The notes below the pieces were generated by a model. That model saw only the letters and a list, made by a program, of their open reading frames with translations, did not search any database and was not told the origin of the DNA. This document shows positions 17,999 to 28,727 of a stretch of 64,000 nucleotides of DNA, in pieces (the first letter of the stretch is position 1; every line of letters begins with the position of its first letter). The stretch spans positions 8,527,001 to 8,591,000 of the forward strand of contig NC_019678.1 of NCBI RefSeq assembly GCF_000316665.1. The letters are read 5' to 3'. This DNA comes from Rivularia sp. PCC 7116. Lineage in GTDB: Bacteria; Cyanobacteriota; Cyanobacteriia; Cyanobacteriales; Nostocaceae. A program made the position numbers and the translations under genes.

Positions 17999-20900
17999 AT
18001 GTCACAGGACAAAGAATTGGAAATCCAGATGCAGTTTCTGGAAGAAGCTAGCGACTACCTCAATACGATTGAAGGAGTGTTGCTAGAAATCGACACCAGC
18101 AATCGCATCGATTTGGAAAAGATAAACGCCGCGCTGCGAGCTGCTCATTCCATTAAAGGAGGAGCGGCAATGATGGGATTTCGCTCCTTAAGCGATTTAG
18201 CCCACCGTCTGGAAGATTCGTTCAAAGTTCTCAAAACCAGAAAAAGCTCTTTAGAAATAGATACTCAGCTACAGAGTTTACTTCTTTCCGGAGTTGACTG
18301 GCTGCGGCAAATAGTAGAACTACATTCAGAAGGGCATGAATTAGAAGAGCAGTGGTTAGCAAGCTTCTGTTACCCAGTTTTTGACGAGTTGCACCAGCGT
18401 TTGGGCGATCCGAGTCCAGAAGATGCTTCCTCAATGCTATCTCCTGAAGATGGACAAGATATCGTCCCTTTGCTGTTTGAAACTGAAGTAGAAGGCTGCT
18501 TGCAGCGTTTGGAGTCCGTAGTAGCCGATAGCGAACAACCTTGTTTAAAGGAAGAAGTTGCCATTATGGCAGCAGAATTGGCTGGTTTGGGTGAAATGCT
18601 GCAATTGGAAGCTTTTAGCAGCTTTTGCCAATCGGTTCAAGATCGGTTGGAAGTTGCGCCGCAGGAGCAAGTTGCAGAAATTGCGAATGCAGCCCTTGCT
18701 GGCTGGAGGCGTTCTCAAGCTTTGGTTTTAACTTCTCAGATGGAAAGCTTACCTACCGAGTTGGAATTGGGTGAGACGAACTTCGATGAAGTTGCAGTAC
18801 CAGTAGACTTAGAACCGGATTCTCCATTACCAATTCAAGTAGAAGAAGCACTACAGATACAGCAAGCAGAAGAAATAGAAGTCGTAGAAGAAACTTCAGA
18901 AGAAGATTGGCTTGTTGATGATGTAATTTCGGCAGATTTTGAAGCTTTAGAAGCTGCTTTTGCTCAGGAAAGTGCTACACCTGAGTTTGATGAAGTGGAG
19001 GTACATACACCTGCAAGCACTCAAGAAATTCCTGCTACCGATTACCAAACATATGTCGAACGCAAACCCGAACCAGCTGCAGTTCGGAACAGCGAATCGG
19101 TAGAAAATACAGTCCGGGTTCCTACCAAACAACTCGAAGAAATCAACGATTTGTTTGGCGAACTAATTATTCAACGTAACGGACTAAACTTGCAGATGGA
19201 AAGATTGCGTAAACTAGTTCGCAATCTCGGACAAAGGGTACAGGTTCTTGAGCGTGAAAATCAACACTTGCGTACTGCTTACGATAAAATCTCTACCCAG
19301 ACTTCTGTAAAATCACAAATTCCAACTCTTGCTTTGGTTCCAGCAGAAGCTGCAAAGATTGATAGTAGCGAAAGTTATGATTCCGATAGCATTAACAATG
19401 AATTTGATGCTTTGGAAATGGATCGCTACAACGAGTTGAACCTGCTTTCCCAGGAAGTGATGGAAACCATCGTCATGGTGCAAGAGGTAACAACTGACGT
19501 TCAAATTAGTCTTGATGACACAGATAATATTTCGCGAAAATTAAATAAAACTTCAAAACAATTACAGCGCAAGCTGACTCAAGTGCGGATGCGTCCGCTA
19601 TCGGATCTAACCGACCGTTTTCCCAGAGCTTTACGGGATTTATGTGTAGAATACGGTAAAAATGCTCAACTAAAATTAGAAGGCGCTAAAATTCTGATTG
19701 AGAGGAGTATTTTAGAAGCTTTAAATGACCCTTTGATGCACTTGCTCAGAAATGCTTTCGATCACGGGATTGAAAGCCCCGAAGCTAGAAAGCAGCAAGG
19801 TAAACCAGAGCAAGGTTTAATTGAAATCAAAGCTGCAAACCGTTCCAATCGCACCATAATTACCATGCGCGATGATGGTAAAGGTATTTCCCTAGATAAA
19901 ATTCGCGATCGCGCCATCGGAATGGGGCTAGATGAGTCTTTGATTAATCAAGCTACTGACGAAGAAATTTTATCGTTAATTTTTGAGCCTGGGTTTACTA
20001 CATCCGACCAAGTTACAGCATTATCTGGTCGTGGTGTCGGAATGGATGTGGTTCGTAACAATCTTAGACAAGTTCGGGGAGATATCAAAGTTGATACCGA
20101 ACCGGGAGTCGGAACCACCTTTACGCTGTCAATGCCTTTCACGCTCTCGGTTTCCCGAGTGCTATTGGTAGAAAGCAGCAGAATGTTACTAGCTTTTCCT
20201 ACGGACGTAGTAGAAGAAATATTCTTACTCGATCAAGAACAAGTTTTCCCGGTAGGTGGTGGGGAAGTTCTCAATTGGCAAGGAAAAACTTTACCTTTGA
20301 TTGGACTTGCTGATTATTTACAGTTCAACTGTCCTCGTTACGACAACCCAGATTTAGAAACTCCCCCAGCAATTAATGCTACTAGCGTGTTAATTGTGAA
20401 AAATAACAATCAATCTGTAGCAATAAAAATTGATCGTTGTTGGGGAGAAATGGAAGTTGCAATTCGTCGTGTTGAAGGTGATATACCTTTACCCGATGGC
20501 TTCAATAACTGCACGATTCTTGGTGATGGAAGGGTAGTAGCTTTAGTTAACGTCGGAGAATTGCTTTACTCGATAGCTTCTAACGAACGCACTCCTAAAA
20601 ACAATCAACTACCATCAACAAGGTTAAAAACAGCTTTCTTAAATCAAACCGAGGAACAAGTTGTAGAACATGTTAGTAAGGGTAAGGGGACGATTTTAAT
20701 CGTAGATGATTCAATTAACGTCCGCCGATTCTTAGCATTAACCTTAGAAAAAGGTGGTTATTTAGTAGAACAAGCAAAAGATGGGCAAGATGCTCTAGAA
20801 AAACTTCAAACTGGTTTGAGCGTACAGGCTGTAATTTGCGATATTGAAATGCCTCGTGTAGATGGTTACGGCTTTTTAGGTAGAGTAAAATCTAACAACG

Positions 20901-21076
20901 ACTTGAAAAATATACCCGTTGCAATGCTTACTTCTCGTAGTAGCGACAAACATCGACAATTAGCAATGCAATTAGGGGCGCGAGCTTACTTCTCCAAACC
21001 TTACAACGAACAAGAATTGCTGCGAACTTTGGACGATATTATTTTTCCCATTGCTGAAGCAAATACAGGTCAATGA
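17999..21076 (+). CDS. pilL: Hybrid CheA histidine kinase with receiver domain (PilL/HmpE-like)
   Basis: 1025-residue chemotaxis kinase. HPt domain 1-120 has phospho-accepting His50 (RAAHSIKGGA). A second HPt-like helical bundle at about 150-245 lacks the H-S-x-K-G motif. An acidic linker covers 260-360. The dimer and H-ATPase domain follow (N box LLRNAFDHGIE near 583-593, G1 DDGKG 625-629, G2 GRGVGMDVV 677-685). A CheW-like regulatory domain spans about 715-865 and a C-terminal receiver 895-1017 has Asp948 (ICDIEMPR). It is the kinase for the receptors and regulators in this cluster. The start at 17999 follows the structured spacer. The short heptamer-like repeat before it lacks a strong ribosome site. 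Confidence 0.92.
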   Translation: MSQDKELEIQMQFLEEASDYLNTIEGVLLEIDTSNRIDLEKINAALRAAHSIKGGAAMMGFRSLSDLAHRLEDSFKVLKTRKSSLEIDTQLQSLLLSGVDWLRQIVELHSEGHELEEQWLASFCYPVFDELHQRLGDPSPEDASSMLSPEDGQDIVPLLFETEVEGCLQRLESVVADSEQPCLKEEVAIMAAELAGLGEMLQLEAFSSFCQSVQDRLEVAPQEQVAEIANAALAGWRRSQALVLTSQMESLPTELELGETNFDEVAVPVDLEPDSPLPIQVEEALQIQQAEEIEVVEETSEEDWLVDDVISADFEALEAAFAQESATPEFDEVEVHTPASTQEIPATDYQTYVERKPEPAAVRNSESVENTVRVPTKQLEEINDLFGELIIQRNGLNLQMERLRKLVRNLGQRVQVLERENQHLRTAYDKISTQTSVKSQIPTLALVPAEAAKIDSSESYDSDSINNEFDALEMDRYNELNLLSQEVMETIVMVQEVTTDVQISLDDTDNISRKLNKTSKQLQRKLTQVRMRPLSDLTDRFPRALRDLCVEYGKNAQLKLEGAKILIERSILEALNDPLMHLLRNAFDHGIESPEARKQQGKPEQGLIEIKAANRSNRTIITMRDDGKGISLDKIRDRAIGMGLDESLINQATDEEILSLIFEPGFTTSDQVTALSGRGVGMDVVRNNLRQVRGDIKVDTEPGVGTTFTLSMPFTLSVSRVLLVESSRMLLAFPTDVVEEIFLLDQEQVFPVGGGEVLNWQGKTLPLIGLADYLQFNCPRYDNPDLETPPAINATSVLIVKNNNQSVAIKIDRCWGEMEVAIRRVEGDIPLPDGFNNCTILGDGRVVALVNVGELLYSIASNERTPKNNQLPSTRLKTAFLNQTEEQVVEHVSKGKGTILIVDDSINVRRFLALTLEKGGYLVEQAKDGQDALEKLQTGLSVQAVICDIEMPRVDGYGFLGRVKSNNDLKNIPVAMLTSRSSDKHRQLAMQLGARAYFSKPYNEQELLRTLDDIIFPIAEANTGQ

Positions 21077-22143
21077 TAGGATTGCATGAGTTATGAATTG
21101 TATTTTAATCAATCAATTCATAACTCCGTTTTTTATTTTATATTAAATCAGTTTGTATCGGAATTATATATTTTAAACGCAAAGTAACGCGGAGTTGAGC
21201 GCAGCGTTCGCGGAGCGTGTCCGAAGGACATAAAGTGCGGTCTTGGGGGGTCTCCCCCATGAGCAACTTTTCAAGACAAAGGAACGCAGAGCTTTTTTCG
21301 CCCATATTTTTATCCCGCACCAATGTCAGTGGAAAAGATATTATTTCAAACTGTGACAGCTTAATATTCAAATAACTAGCCATAACCCCCTTTTCAAATG
21401 TGAAACTGGGGGTTTTGAATTGACTTATAAAATCATTAATAGCCCTAACTATAGAAAAGTGGGGCTACATAAACGAAACCTACCTCAAAATAAACAACGT
21501 AAGAGTATATCTGACAATCAGCAGTAAAGTAAATAATTTTACCTGACTAGTATAAAAATAGGCAAAACTACTCTGTAATAAAACTTTTAAACTGAAATAA
21601 CGCAACAAGACAAAAGTCTAAAAAGATACTGAACTGAATTTAATTCAATTTTAAATCCATAAATACTCTTGTCACAAAATTTACCTTAATATCTTAAATC
21701 TTCAAAGCAAACTTACAGCTATATGCTTGATACTTGAGGCATAATAATTGTTAACAAAGTTAAGCAATTTAACATCAATACTTATTCTTAATAATTGTTG
21801 ACGTAATTAGATAAACTGAGTTGCTTGATATACATAGATTTTAAATATAATATTGTAAATTTATTATGAAAACTAAGGTAATTTAAAATATTCTGAGATA
21901 TTTTCTTAAAGCCAATTTTCCCAATTACAAACTTTTGATTCAAAAATGTATTTGAATCATGTAATAGAGAAATCATCATTTAATGACTTTTCTTGGTTTA
22001 ATAGTAATACTAGATTTTTTGAACTGGATAAAAGTTAAACCTGATTCAGACTAATAGGTAAATATAGACAGCACATTAAATAGTTAAGTTTAGGTTAAAG
22101 ATTATTAAAAATACGTTTTAAACGAACAAGCATAATTCTGATT
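21077..22143. other. Intergenic region between CheA and the second MCP
   Basis: About 1.07 kb without a gene. A repeat block lies at 21187-21265 (GCGTTCGCGGAGCGTGTCCG type plus a GGGGG-TCT-CCCCC hairpin and CATGAG), shared with 2281-2335 and partly with 47768-47805. A terminator is at 21384-21416. The stretch 21500-22143 is very AT-rich and presumably holds the promoter of the second MCP. Confidence 0.55.
21384..21416 (+). terminator. Rho-independent terminator after the CheA operon
   Basis: AACCCCC (21384-21390) and GGGGGTTTT (21408-21416) form a GC-rich hairpin with a T run on the rightward transcript, about 310 bases after the CheA stop. Confidence 0.6.
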
Positions 22144-25113
22144 ATGCAGTTTGCACTTAAATACTTTAGTTATAAAAATCACTCAATAGTTTCGGATATT
22201 TCCCCGACCAAAACCTCAAATAAAGCAATGAATTATACTTCTAAAATATCCCCACAAACTAAACAAGTAAAAACAATTACCTCAAAGACGCAAAATCCTT
22301 GGCTAAAAAAGTTTTATAACTTACCCATTAGCCGCAAACAATTGTTTGCTTTAATCTTCTGTCAATTGGTATCTATTTTAGGAATAGGTATTGGAGGCAC
22401 CTTAATTATTACTCAAGGTTTGCGGAATCAATTGCTCGAACAAGCCAAGTCAGAAGTTGCGGTATCGGATATTAATTACAATATTAAAATCAACCAAATG
22501 GGCTTTGGTTTTCGGGGGCAATCAGATAATGCTGCAATTATTAGGGCAGCAGTTTTGAGTGATTCCAATCGTGCTTTAGATGGAAACTTAAGAGCTTCTG
22601 TCAAGCAAATTTTACAGAATGAAATCAAAGCTAGAAATATAGAATATGCAACTTTAGTAGATAAAGATGCAAGAATTATTGTCAACGCTAATTCTGACAG
22701 AGCGGGTGAGACTTTTGATTTAGATGGGTTAGTCAATCGGGTGTTGCAGGATGCTCAACAAATTAAAGCTAGTAGGATTGTTCAAGCTTCGGAATTAAGT
22801 CAAGAAAATCCACCTCTACCAGAAGATTTTAGCAACCAAGATGCTTTAATTAGATATACTGTTACCCCTGTAAAGAATCCTCAAACCCAGGAAGTGATTG
22901 GTGCATTGATTTCTGGGGATATCGTTAACGGCAAAGATGCGATTGTTAAAGGAACATTGGAAGCTTTTGATGGTGGTTACAGCGCTGTTTATTTAAACCA
23001 AGCTGGAACATTTGATTTAGCTGCATCTCTGAAAAATAATCCTGAAGGTAATATTAATCGAGCTACACCTAATCTACCTTTGCCTCCTTCAGCTAAATCT
23101 CTACTAGAAGCAGCAGCAAAAGCTGAAGGTAAAGTACTTACCAAACGTGTCAACCTTGGAGGAATGAATTATACGGTTGCAGCCAAAGCCGTTCCCAATC
23201 AAATTATTGAAGAAGCAGAGGGACGAAAAGTTGTTTATTCAGAACAATCTCCAGCTATTTTAGTCCGGGGAACTCCAGAAACATCTTTAAATAATCTACT
23301 GACACAAAGTTTGTTGCAACAAGCTTTAACGGTATTAATTGCATTGTTATTGATTGGTTTTTGGGCTGTAATTTTACGTCGAGCAATGATTCATCCCATC
23401 GAAAACCTGCAAGAAACAGCACTAAAATTTGCAAACGGCGATCGCGCTTCTCGTGCGGAGGTTTTTGCTAGTGATGAAATTGGCGATTTAGCTGTCAGTT
23501 TTAACACGATGGCTGATAAAATTAACGAACAAACTCGCCGTCAAGAGATAGAAACAAAGACTGCCGTAAAATTAACTCAAATTACTAGTACTATTCGAGA
23601 AACTCTGGACGCAGAGGCAATTCTCAGAACATTAGTAACAAGTACCCAAGAAACTTTACGGGTAAATCGAGTTGTTTTTTACCGCTTACATGAGTCCTTT
23701 GGTGAGATAGTTGCTGAATCATCAGACTATACTTTAAATGCTGTATTGGGTAAAAAAGTTGATGACCCCTATCAGGTAAAAGAATACCCCGACGAATACG
23801 AATTTGGCACTATTAAAGCAGTAGAAAATATTCAGGATTTGCGCTTGAGTGAATCTTACTTGCAGCAGCTAAAAGATTTAGATGTCAAAGCGTTTTTGTT
23901 AGCACCAGTTTTTGTTAATAACAAGCTTTATGGTTTATTTGCTGCTCATGATTGTGCTGGTACGCGCTCTTGGGAAGAAATAGAAATCAACTTGTTTAGA
24001 CAAGCAGCAATTCAAACTGGCTATGCTTTAGAACAAGCAGAGCTTTTACAACAAATTCAGCAAAAACGTAAAACAGCAGAAATTAGTTCCGAGCAGGAAA
24101 GAGAAGAAAAAGAAAGGTTGCAAATGCAGCTTTTAGAGCTTTTACAAGATATCGAAGGTGCTGCATCTGGCGATTTAACTGTACGTGCCGATGTAATCGA
24201 AGGAGAAATTGGTACCGTTGCTGATTTCTTTAACTCAATTGTTGAAAGTTTGCGAGAAATTGTTACCGAAGTTAAAACATCTGCTTCTCAAGTTAATGAT
24301 TCTCTGGGTTATAACTCCAACGCAATTAGCAAATTAGCACAAGAAGCTAAAACCCAATCTTCGGAAATCAGCCATACTTTGAATGCTGTCGATAGCATGA
24401 ATTCTTCGATGAAAGTAGTAGCGCAAAATGCTCATGAAGCTGCTGTAGTTGCTAACTCTGCTGCTAGCACAGCCGCACAAAGCGGTAAAGCGATGGATTT
24501 AACGGTAGAAAATATTGTCCATTTGCGAGAAACTGTTGGCGATACGGCTAAGAAAGTAAAACGTTTGGGTGAATCAACTCAAGAGATTAGTCGAGTAGTA
24601 GCCTTAATTAACCAAATTTCCATGCAAACTAACCTGCTGGCAATTAATGCAGGAATCGAAGCAGCCCGTGCGGGTGAAGAAGGACAAGGTTTTGCGGTAG
24701 TTGCTGAAGAAGTTGGGGAACTTGCAGCCAGAAGTGCTTCCGCTACTAAAGAAATTGAGCAAGTAGTAGAAAATATCCAGCGAGAAACCGGCGAATTAGT
24801 AGAATCGATGGAAGTTGGTGTTTCTCAGGTAGTCGAAGGAACTCGCGTTGTTGAAGGTGCGAAGCATTCCTTGAATCAGATCTTACAGGTTTCGCATCAA
24901 ATAGATACTTTAGTAAAATCGATTTCCGAAGCTACTGCGTCTCAAGTAAAGACTTCTCAAGAAGTTAGTCAATTAATGAAAGATATTGCCGATATTTCCC
25001 AGCGCACTACAGTTTCTTCCGAACAAGTTTCCAATTCACTGCAAAAAACTGTGGAAATTTCCCAGCGTCTTCAAGATAGTGTGGGTACGTTTACAGTTGA
25101 CGGTGAGCAGTGA
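22144..25113 (+). CDS. Second methyl-accepting chemotaxis protein with GAF domain
   Basis: 989-residue receptor paralogous to the PilJ-like protein at 14884. TM1 is about 66-91, a large Cache-like extracellular region spans 92-392, TM2 about 393-411, HAMP 412-465, GAF about 475-635 and the MCP hairpin 660-985. The signalling part is almost identical in motifs ([21 protein letters not shown]). The sensor region is unrelated enough to bind a different ligand. The GAF lacks both cysteines of the first receptor: Ser570-Tyr-type residues stand at the aligned place (LSESYLQQL). It follows a terminator and its own leader, so it is a separate transcript. Confidence 0.9.
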   Translation: MQFALKYFSYKNHSIVSDISPTKTSNKAMNYTSKISPQTKQVKTITSKTQNPWLKKFYNLPISRKQLFALIFCQLVSILGIGIGGTLIITQGLRNQLLEQAKSEVAVSDINYNIKINQMGFGFRGQSDNAAIIRAAVLSDSNRALDGNLRASVKQILQNEIKARNIEYATLVDKDARIIVNANSDRAGETFDLDGLVNRVLQDAQQIKASRIVQASELSQENPPLPEDFSNQDALIRYTVTPVKNPQTQEVIGALISGDIVNGKDAIVKGTLEAFDGGYSAVYLNQAGTFDLAASLKNNPEGNINRATPNLPLPPSAKSLLEAAAKAEGKVLTKRVNLGGMNYTVAAKAVPNQIIEEAEGRKVVYSEQSPAILVRGTPETSLNNLLTQSLLQQALTVLIALLLIGFWAVILRRAMIHPIENLQETALKFANGDRASRAEVFASDEIGDLAVSFNTMADKINEQTRRQEIETKTAVKLTQITSTIRETLDAEAILRTLVTSTQETLRVNRVVFYRLHESFGEIVAESSDYTLNAVLGKKVDDPYQVKEYPDEYEFGTIKAVENIQDLRLSESYLQQLKDLDVKAFLLAPVFVNNKLYGLFAAHDCAGTRSWEEIEINLFRQAAIQTGYALEQAELLQQIQQKRKTAEISSEQEREEKERLQMQLLELLQDIEGAASGDLTVRADVIEGEIGTVADFFNSIVESLREIVTEVKTSASQVNDSLGYNSNAISKLAQEAKTQSSEISHTLNAVDSMNSSMKVVAQNAHEAAVVANSAASTAAQSGKAMDLTVENIVHLRETVGDTAKKVKRLGESTQEISRVVALINQISMQTNLLAINAGIEAARAGEEGQGFAVVAEEVGELAARSASATKEIEQVVENIQRETGELVESMEVGVSQVVEGTRVVEGAKHSLNQILQVSHQIDTLVKSISEATASQVKTSQEVSQLMKDIADISQRTTVSSEQVSNSLQKTVEISQRLQDSVGTFTVDGEQ

Positions 25114-25161
25114 GCAGTTATCAGTAACCAAAACCAATATCAATATTAGAAAGTATTTGTG

Positions 25162-25188
25162 GAGACGGATTTTCTGTCTCTATTTTTT
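25162..25188 (+). terminator. Rho-independent terminator of the second MCP
   Basis: GAGAC (25162-25166) pairs with GTCTC (25176-25180), followed by TATTTTTT, about 50 bases after the stop codon. Confidence 0.65.
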
Positions 25189-25218
25189 GATTGGTTTTTA
25201 ATGTAATGCAAATGAGAA

Positions 25219-25254
25219 CCTCACCCTCGTTCCCTCTCCTTATTAAGGAGAGGG
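25219..25254. repeat. CTCACCC...AAGGAGAGGG palindromic repeat
   Basis: A 10-bp dyad CCCTCTCCTT/AAGGAGAGGG (25232-25241 with 25245-25254) follows CCTCACCCTCG. Related copies are at 29952-29993, 32398-32456 and 48879-48933. Confidence 0.7.
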
Positions 25255-25292
25255 ATGTTTGTCTAGTTGTTAGTTTTACCAGACATGATATT

Positions 25293-25309
25293 ACTGACAG
25301 AATGTCAGT
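25293..25309. promoter_or_regulatory. Candidate operator upstream of modA
   Basis: A perfect dyad ACTGACA-GAA-TGTCAGT lies about 100 bases before the modA start. It is not followed by a T run. It could be the binding site of a dimeric regulator of molybdate uptake. It does not match the E. coli ModE site as I recall it. Confidence 0.4.
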
Positions 25310-25411
25310 TATCCGTGTTACAGAATAAAAAATCGTATTTATATATAAGTATCAATTAGCTGCATAATTCATAATTATTCTTCCCTAGCAAGAATTAAAT
25401 CAAGATAATAA

Positions 25412-26209
25412 ATGAATAAAACACCTTTTGTTACTTTAATTAGCTGGGTACTGATTTCGTTTTTGACAATAGTTGGTTGCAATCAAGTTACATCAACTAC
25501 GAATTCACAAGCTATAGAGTTAACTGTATCCGCTGCTGCAAGTATGCAAGATGCGCTCAAGGAAGTAGCAAAAGTTTATCAAGAAGAATATCCAAATACT
25601 AAAATTACTTACAACTTCGCTAGTAGTGGCACCTTAACGCAGCAGATTAAACAAGGGGCACCAGTCGATATTTTTATATCGGCAAATGAGAGATTTATGG
25701 ATGAGCTAGATAAGAAAAATATTTTACTTTCAGGAAGTCGCAAGGACTTATTAAAAAATAATGTTGTCTTAATTGTACCGAAAAAAGATAATATTAATAA
25801 CGTCTCTAATTTTCAAGAGTTAACAAATCCCAATATCAAAAGATTTTCGATTGGAGAACCAGAAAGCGTACCTGCCGGACAATATGCTAAACAAGTTTTA
25901 AGTAGTCTGAAGATTTACGAACAAATCAAACCCAAAACTGTATTCGCTAAAGATGTTCGCCAAGTATTAGCTTATGTTGAATTGGGTAATGTTGATGCTG
26001 GGATTGTCTATGCTACTGATGCCAAAATTTCCAAAAAAATCAAGATTGTAGCTACTGCATCAGAAAATAATCATAAAGCAATTATTTATCCCGTAGCAGC
26101 AATTAAACGTACCAAAAACCCAGAAGCAGCTAAAGAGTTTATTCAATTTTTATTTAGCAATCCTGCTAAAGATACTTTTAATAAGTATGGTTTTCAAATT
26201 GCTGGTTGA
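25412..26209 (+). CDS. modA: Molybdate ABC transporter substrate-binding lipoprotein
   Basis: 265 residues. The N-terminus is a lipoprotein signal with lipobox IVGC (Cys23), so the mature protein is membrane-anchored in the periplasm. The ModA signature begins with ELTVSAAASMQDAL (oxyanion-binding serines), then FASSGTLTQQIKQGAPVDIFISAN, and continues to the GIVYATDAK block. It feeds the permease-ATPase encoded 117 bases downstream. Tungstate binding is also possible; selectivity cannot be read from sequence. Confidence 0.93.
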   Translation: MNKTPFVTLISWVLISFLTIVGCNQVTSTTNSQAIELTVSAAASMQDALKEVAKVYQEEYPNTKITYNFASSGTLTQQIKQGAPVDIFISANERFMDELDKKNILLSGSRKDLLKNNVVLIVPKKDNINNVSNFQELTNPNIKRFSIGEPESVPAGQYAKQVLSSLKIYEQIKPKTVFAKDVRQVLAYVELGNVDAGIVYATDAKISKKIKIVATASENNHKAIIYPVAAIKRTKNPEAAKEFIQFLFSNPAKDTFNKYGFQIAG

Positions 26210-26326
26210 TTTTCATTGATATCATGATATAGCTTTTATTTTATAAATTTATATTTACCAAGTATATCTTCCAAACTTTGAAGTTTTAGCAATATATAAA
26301 ATCCAAAATTGGTTTAGTTTCTGCGT

Positions 26327-28360
26327 ATGGAATTTGATTTATCTCCCTTATGGATTTCTTTGAAAACGGCAACAGTTGCAACTTTATTTGCTTTTTTCGC
26401 AGGGATTGCCGCAGCAGGCTGGATGAAGCAATATAAGGGTAAAGCTAAAGGAATAATCGATGGTATTTTAACTCTTCCTTTGGTGCTACCTCCTACTGTA
26501 GTTGGGTTTGTCTTACTGCTGCTATTTGGCATTAACAGCCCGGTAGGAAAATTGTTAATCAACTTAGAAATTAACGTTATCTTTTCGTGGCAAGCAACTG
26601 TAATTACATCAACTGTAGTTGCTTTTCCTTTGATGTATAAAACTGTATTAAGCTCTTTTGAGCATATTGATAATGATTTAATTAATTGCGCTCGTACCTT
26701 GGGAAGTTCCGAGTTGAAAATATTTTGGTTAATCCTTTTACCATTAGCTTTACCGGGAATTGCAGCAGGGACAATTTTGGCTTTTGCCAGAGCTTTGGGT
26801 GAATTTGGTGCAACTTTAATGTTAGCTGGCAGTATACCTGGTAAAACTCAAACAATGCCAATCGCGATTTTTTTCGCTGCTGAAGCCGGTGATATGCAAA
26901 AAGCTTTGATTTGGGTGTTAATAATGGTGGCAATTTCTTTAGCTGTAATTGCTACGATTCACCTTTGGGATGAATCGCAACGTATTTCTAAAAATAGAGA
27001 TGGAAGTGCGAATTTAATTAGAAGCTTAATCAATTTTGTGATTTTTGGTCAGTTTGAAGATGTTAGTTTTTTTGAGAATAAACGAGAAATAAATAAATCC
27101 CTAGCTTTTGAACATCACAGCTTCGCTGGAAAAACCCGCCTGCGTGGGTTAGGGATTGGGGGAATTGATGCAGGTGGGGTTTTGGCTTTTGATAGCGCTA
27201 CTTTCTTGCAGGAAGAGGTTTGTAAACGTGAAGTATTTTCGCAAGATATGTTATATTCTTCGTCTATGCAAAAATCTTCTATTAACTGTAGAAAAGAATT
27301 GATAGTTAACATCGAAAAGAATTTAAAAAGCTTTCAATTGCAAGTTAACTTTACCGCAGATAGAAACACTTTAGGATTATTAGGTGCTTCCGGCTCCGGT
27401 AAAAGTATGACTTTGCGGTGTATTGCGGGATTAGAAAAACCCTGGAGGGGAAGAATAGTCTTAAATGGAAGAGTTTTATTTGATGCCAAACGCAAAATTA
27501 ACCTTCCTAGTCGTAAGCGTCGTATTGGTTTTCTGTTCCAAAACTATGCTTTATTTCCTCATATGACTGTAGCCCAAAATATCGCCTTTGGTTTGCAAGA
27601 ATTACCAAAAAACGAACGCATATCTAAAGTGCGGCAATATATTGATATGATGCAGTTGCAAGATTTAGAAAATCGTTACCCGCATCAAATATCGGGGGGG
27701 CAACAGCAAAGAGTCGCTCTCGCGAGAGCTTTAGTAATTGAACCAGAAGCAATATTATTAGATGAGCCGCTTTCAGCACTCGATACTTATTTGCGAAATC
27801 AAATTGAAAAATTGCTCAGAAAAGTGCTTTCCTCTTATCAAGGTGCCACTTTATTTATTACCCATAAATTAGAAGAAGCTTATCGAGTTAGTAGCAATAT
27901 TATGGTGATGTCCCAAGGGAAAGTTATTGCTAACGATACCAAGGAAAATATTTTTGAGCGATCGCCAAATTTAATCGTTGCCAAAGTAACCGAATGTAAA
28001 AATATTTCTCGTGCTGAAATTGTCGATAATCGGACAGTAAAAGCTTTGGATTGGAACTGTAATTTGACGGTAGTAGAACCGATTCCTAATAATGTGAAAT
28101 ATTTGGGAATACGCGCTCATCACTTGAGATTTTCCACAGATAGTAATCAAGAAAATACCTTTCCTTGTTGGGTTGCCGATATTAGCGAAACTCAACATAG
28201 AGTTAGTGTTTATTTGAAGTTGAATTATCCTGCGAGGGATTTTGAAGATTACGATTTGCAGGTGGAAATTTATAAAGAAAAATGGGTTTGTATTAAAGAG
28301 CGGAGTTTTCCTTGGTATGTGAGGTTGGAAGCAGGAAGGTTGATGTTGATGGAGAGTTGA
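26327..28360 (+). CDS. modBC: Fused molybdate ABC permease-ATPase
   Basis: 677-residue fusion of ModB and ModC, a known cyanobacterial arrangement. ModB covers 1-215, with about five membrane helices and the EAA-like loop CARTLGSSELKIFWLILLPLALPG. A linker spans about 216-325. ModC follows with Walker A GASGSGKS (353-360), signature SGGQQQR (456-462), Walker B ILLDEP (476-481) and H-loop His513, then about 110 residues of C-terminal TOBE-like sequence (RAHHLRFS). The linker residues about 255-300 have odd Gly-rich composition (GLGIGGIDAGGVLAF) and coincide with a hairpin AACCC-GCCTGCG-TGGGTT at about 27135-27152, suggesting a repeat absorbed in frame between the two domains. Confidence 0.93.
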   Translation: MEFDLSPLWISLKTATVATLFAFFAGIAAAGWMKQYKGKAKGIIDGILTLPLVLPPTVVGFVLLLLFGINSPVGKLLINLEINVIFSWQATVITSTVVAFPLMYKTVLSSFEHIDNDLINCARTLGSSELKIFWLILLPLALPGIAAGTILAFARALGEFGATLMLAGSIPGKTQTMPIAIFFAAEAGDMQKALIWVLIMVAISLAVIATIHLWDESQRISKNRDGSANLIRSLINFVIFGQFEDVSFFENKREINKSLAFEHHSFAGKTRLRGLGIGGIDAGGVLAFDSATFLQEEVCKREVFSQDMLYSSSMQKSSINCRKELIVNIEKNLKSFQLQVNFTADRNTLGLLGASGSGKSMTLRCIAGLEKPWRGRIVLNGRVLFDAKRKINLPSRKRRIGFLFQNYALFPHMTVAQNIAFGLQELPKNERISKVRQYIDMMQLQDLENRYPHQISGGQQQRVALARALVIEPEAILLDEPLSALDTYLRNQIEKLLRKVLSSYQGATLFITHKLEEAYRVSSNIMVMSQGKVIANDTKENIFERSPNLIVAKVTECKNISRAEIVDNRTVKALDWNCNLTVVEPIPNNVKYLGIRAHHLRFSTDSNQENTFPCWVADISETQHRVSVYLKLNYPARDFEDYDLQVEIYKEKWVCIKERSFPWYVRLEAGRLMLMES

Positions 28361-28727
28361 GGATAAATAAAATACTACTTTTTGCACCATTCTTATTAAG
28401 ATACATATCCCGCCTTGAAATCAATTTCTCTGCGAGAAAGCCTCCGGCTTACAAGGCTGATATATAAAGTGCGTTAAAACGCACTAAAAGACTTACTGAG
28501 TCGTCTTTAGGCGACTTTGTTTATGAGCCTGGGAATTTATTCCAAGGTAGTTGCTGAGAATGGTGCAAGATATCACTTAAAACGCACTGAGAGCCTTGCT
28601 CAAAAAATTATAATTTCATTTGAGGTGGTTAACACTTGAACCCTTGCAGAACAATATTAAATTACAGTTATAGCTAAGTTATTAAACGGTAAACTAAATA
28701 GGTATGGCTACAGTGGATTTCTATGCC
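28361..28727. repeat. Palindrome-rich intergenic region
   Basis: This 367-base spacer between the convergent modBC and hicA genes contains AGTGCGTT-AA-AACGCACT (about 28459-28476), AGTCG...CGACT (about 28497-28513), and a second AAAACGCACT near 28578. It is a compound of REP-like palindromes. No gene is visible. Confidence 0.55.

Noticed and set aside
22144-25113. Bilin-binding GAF in the second MCP
   Set aside because: Neither the DXCF nor the Cys-His cysteine is present.
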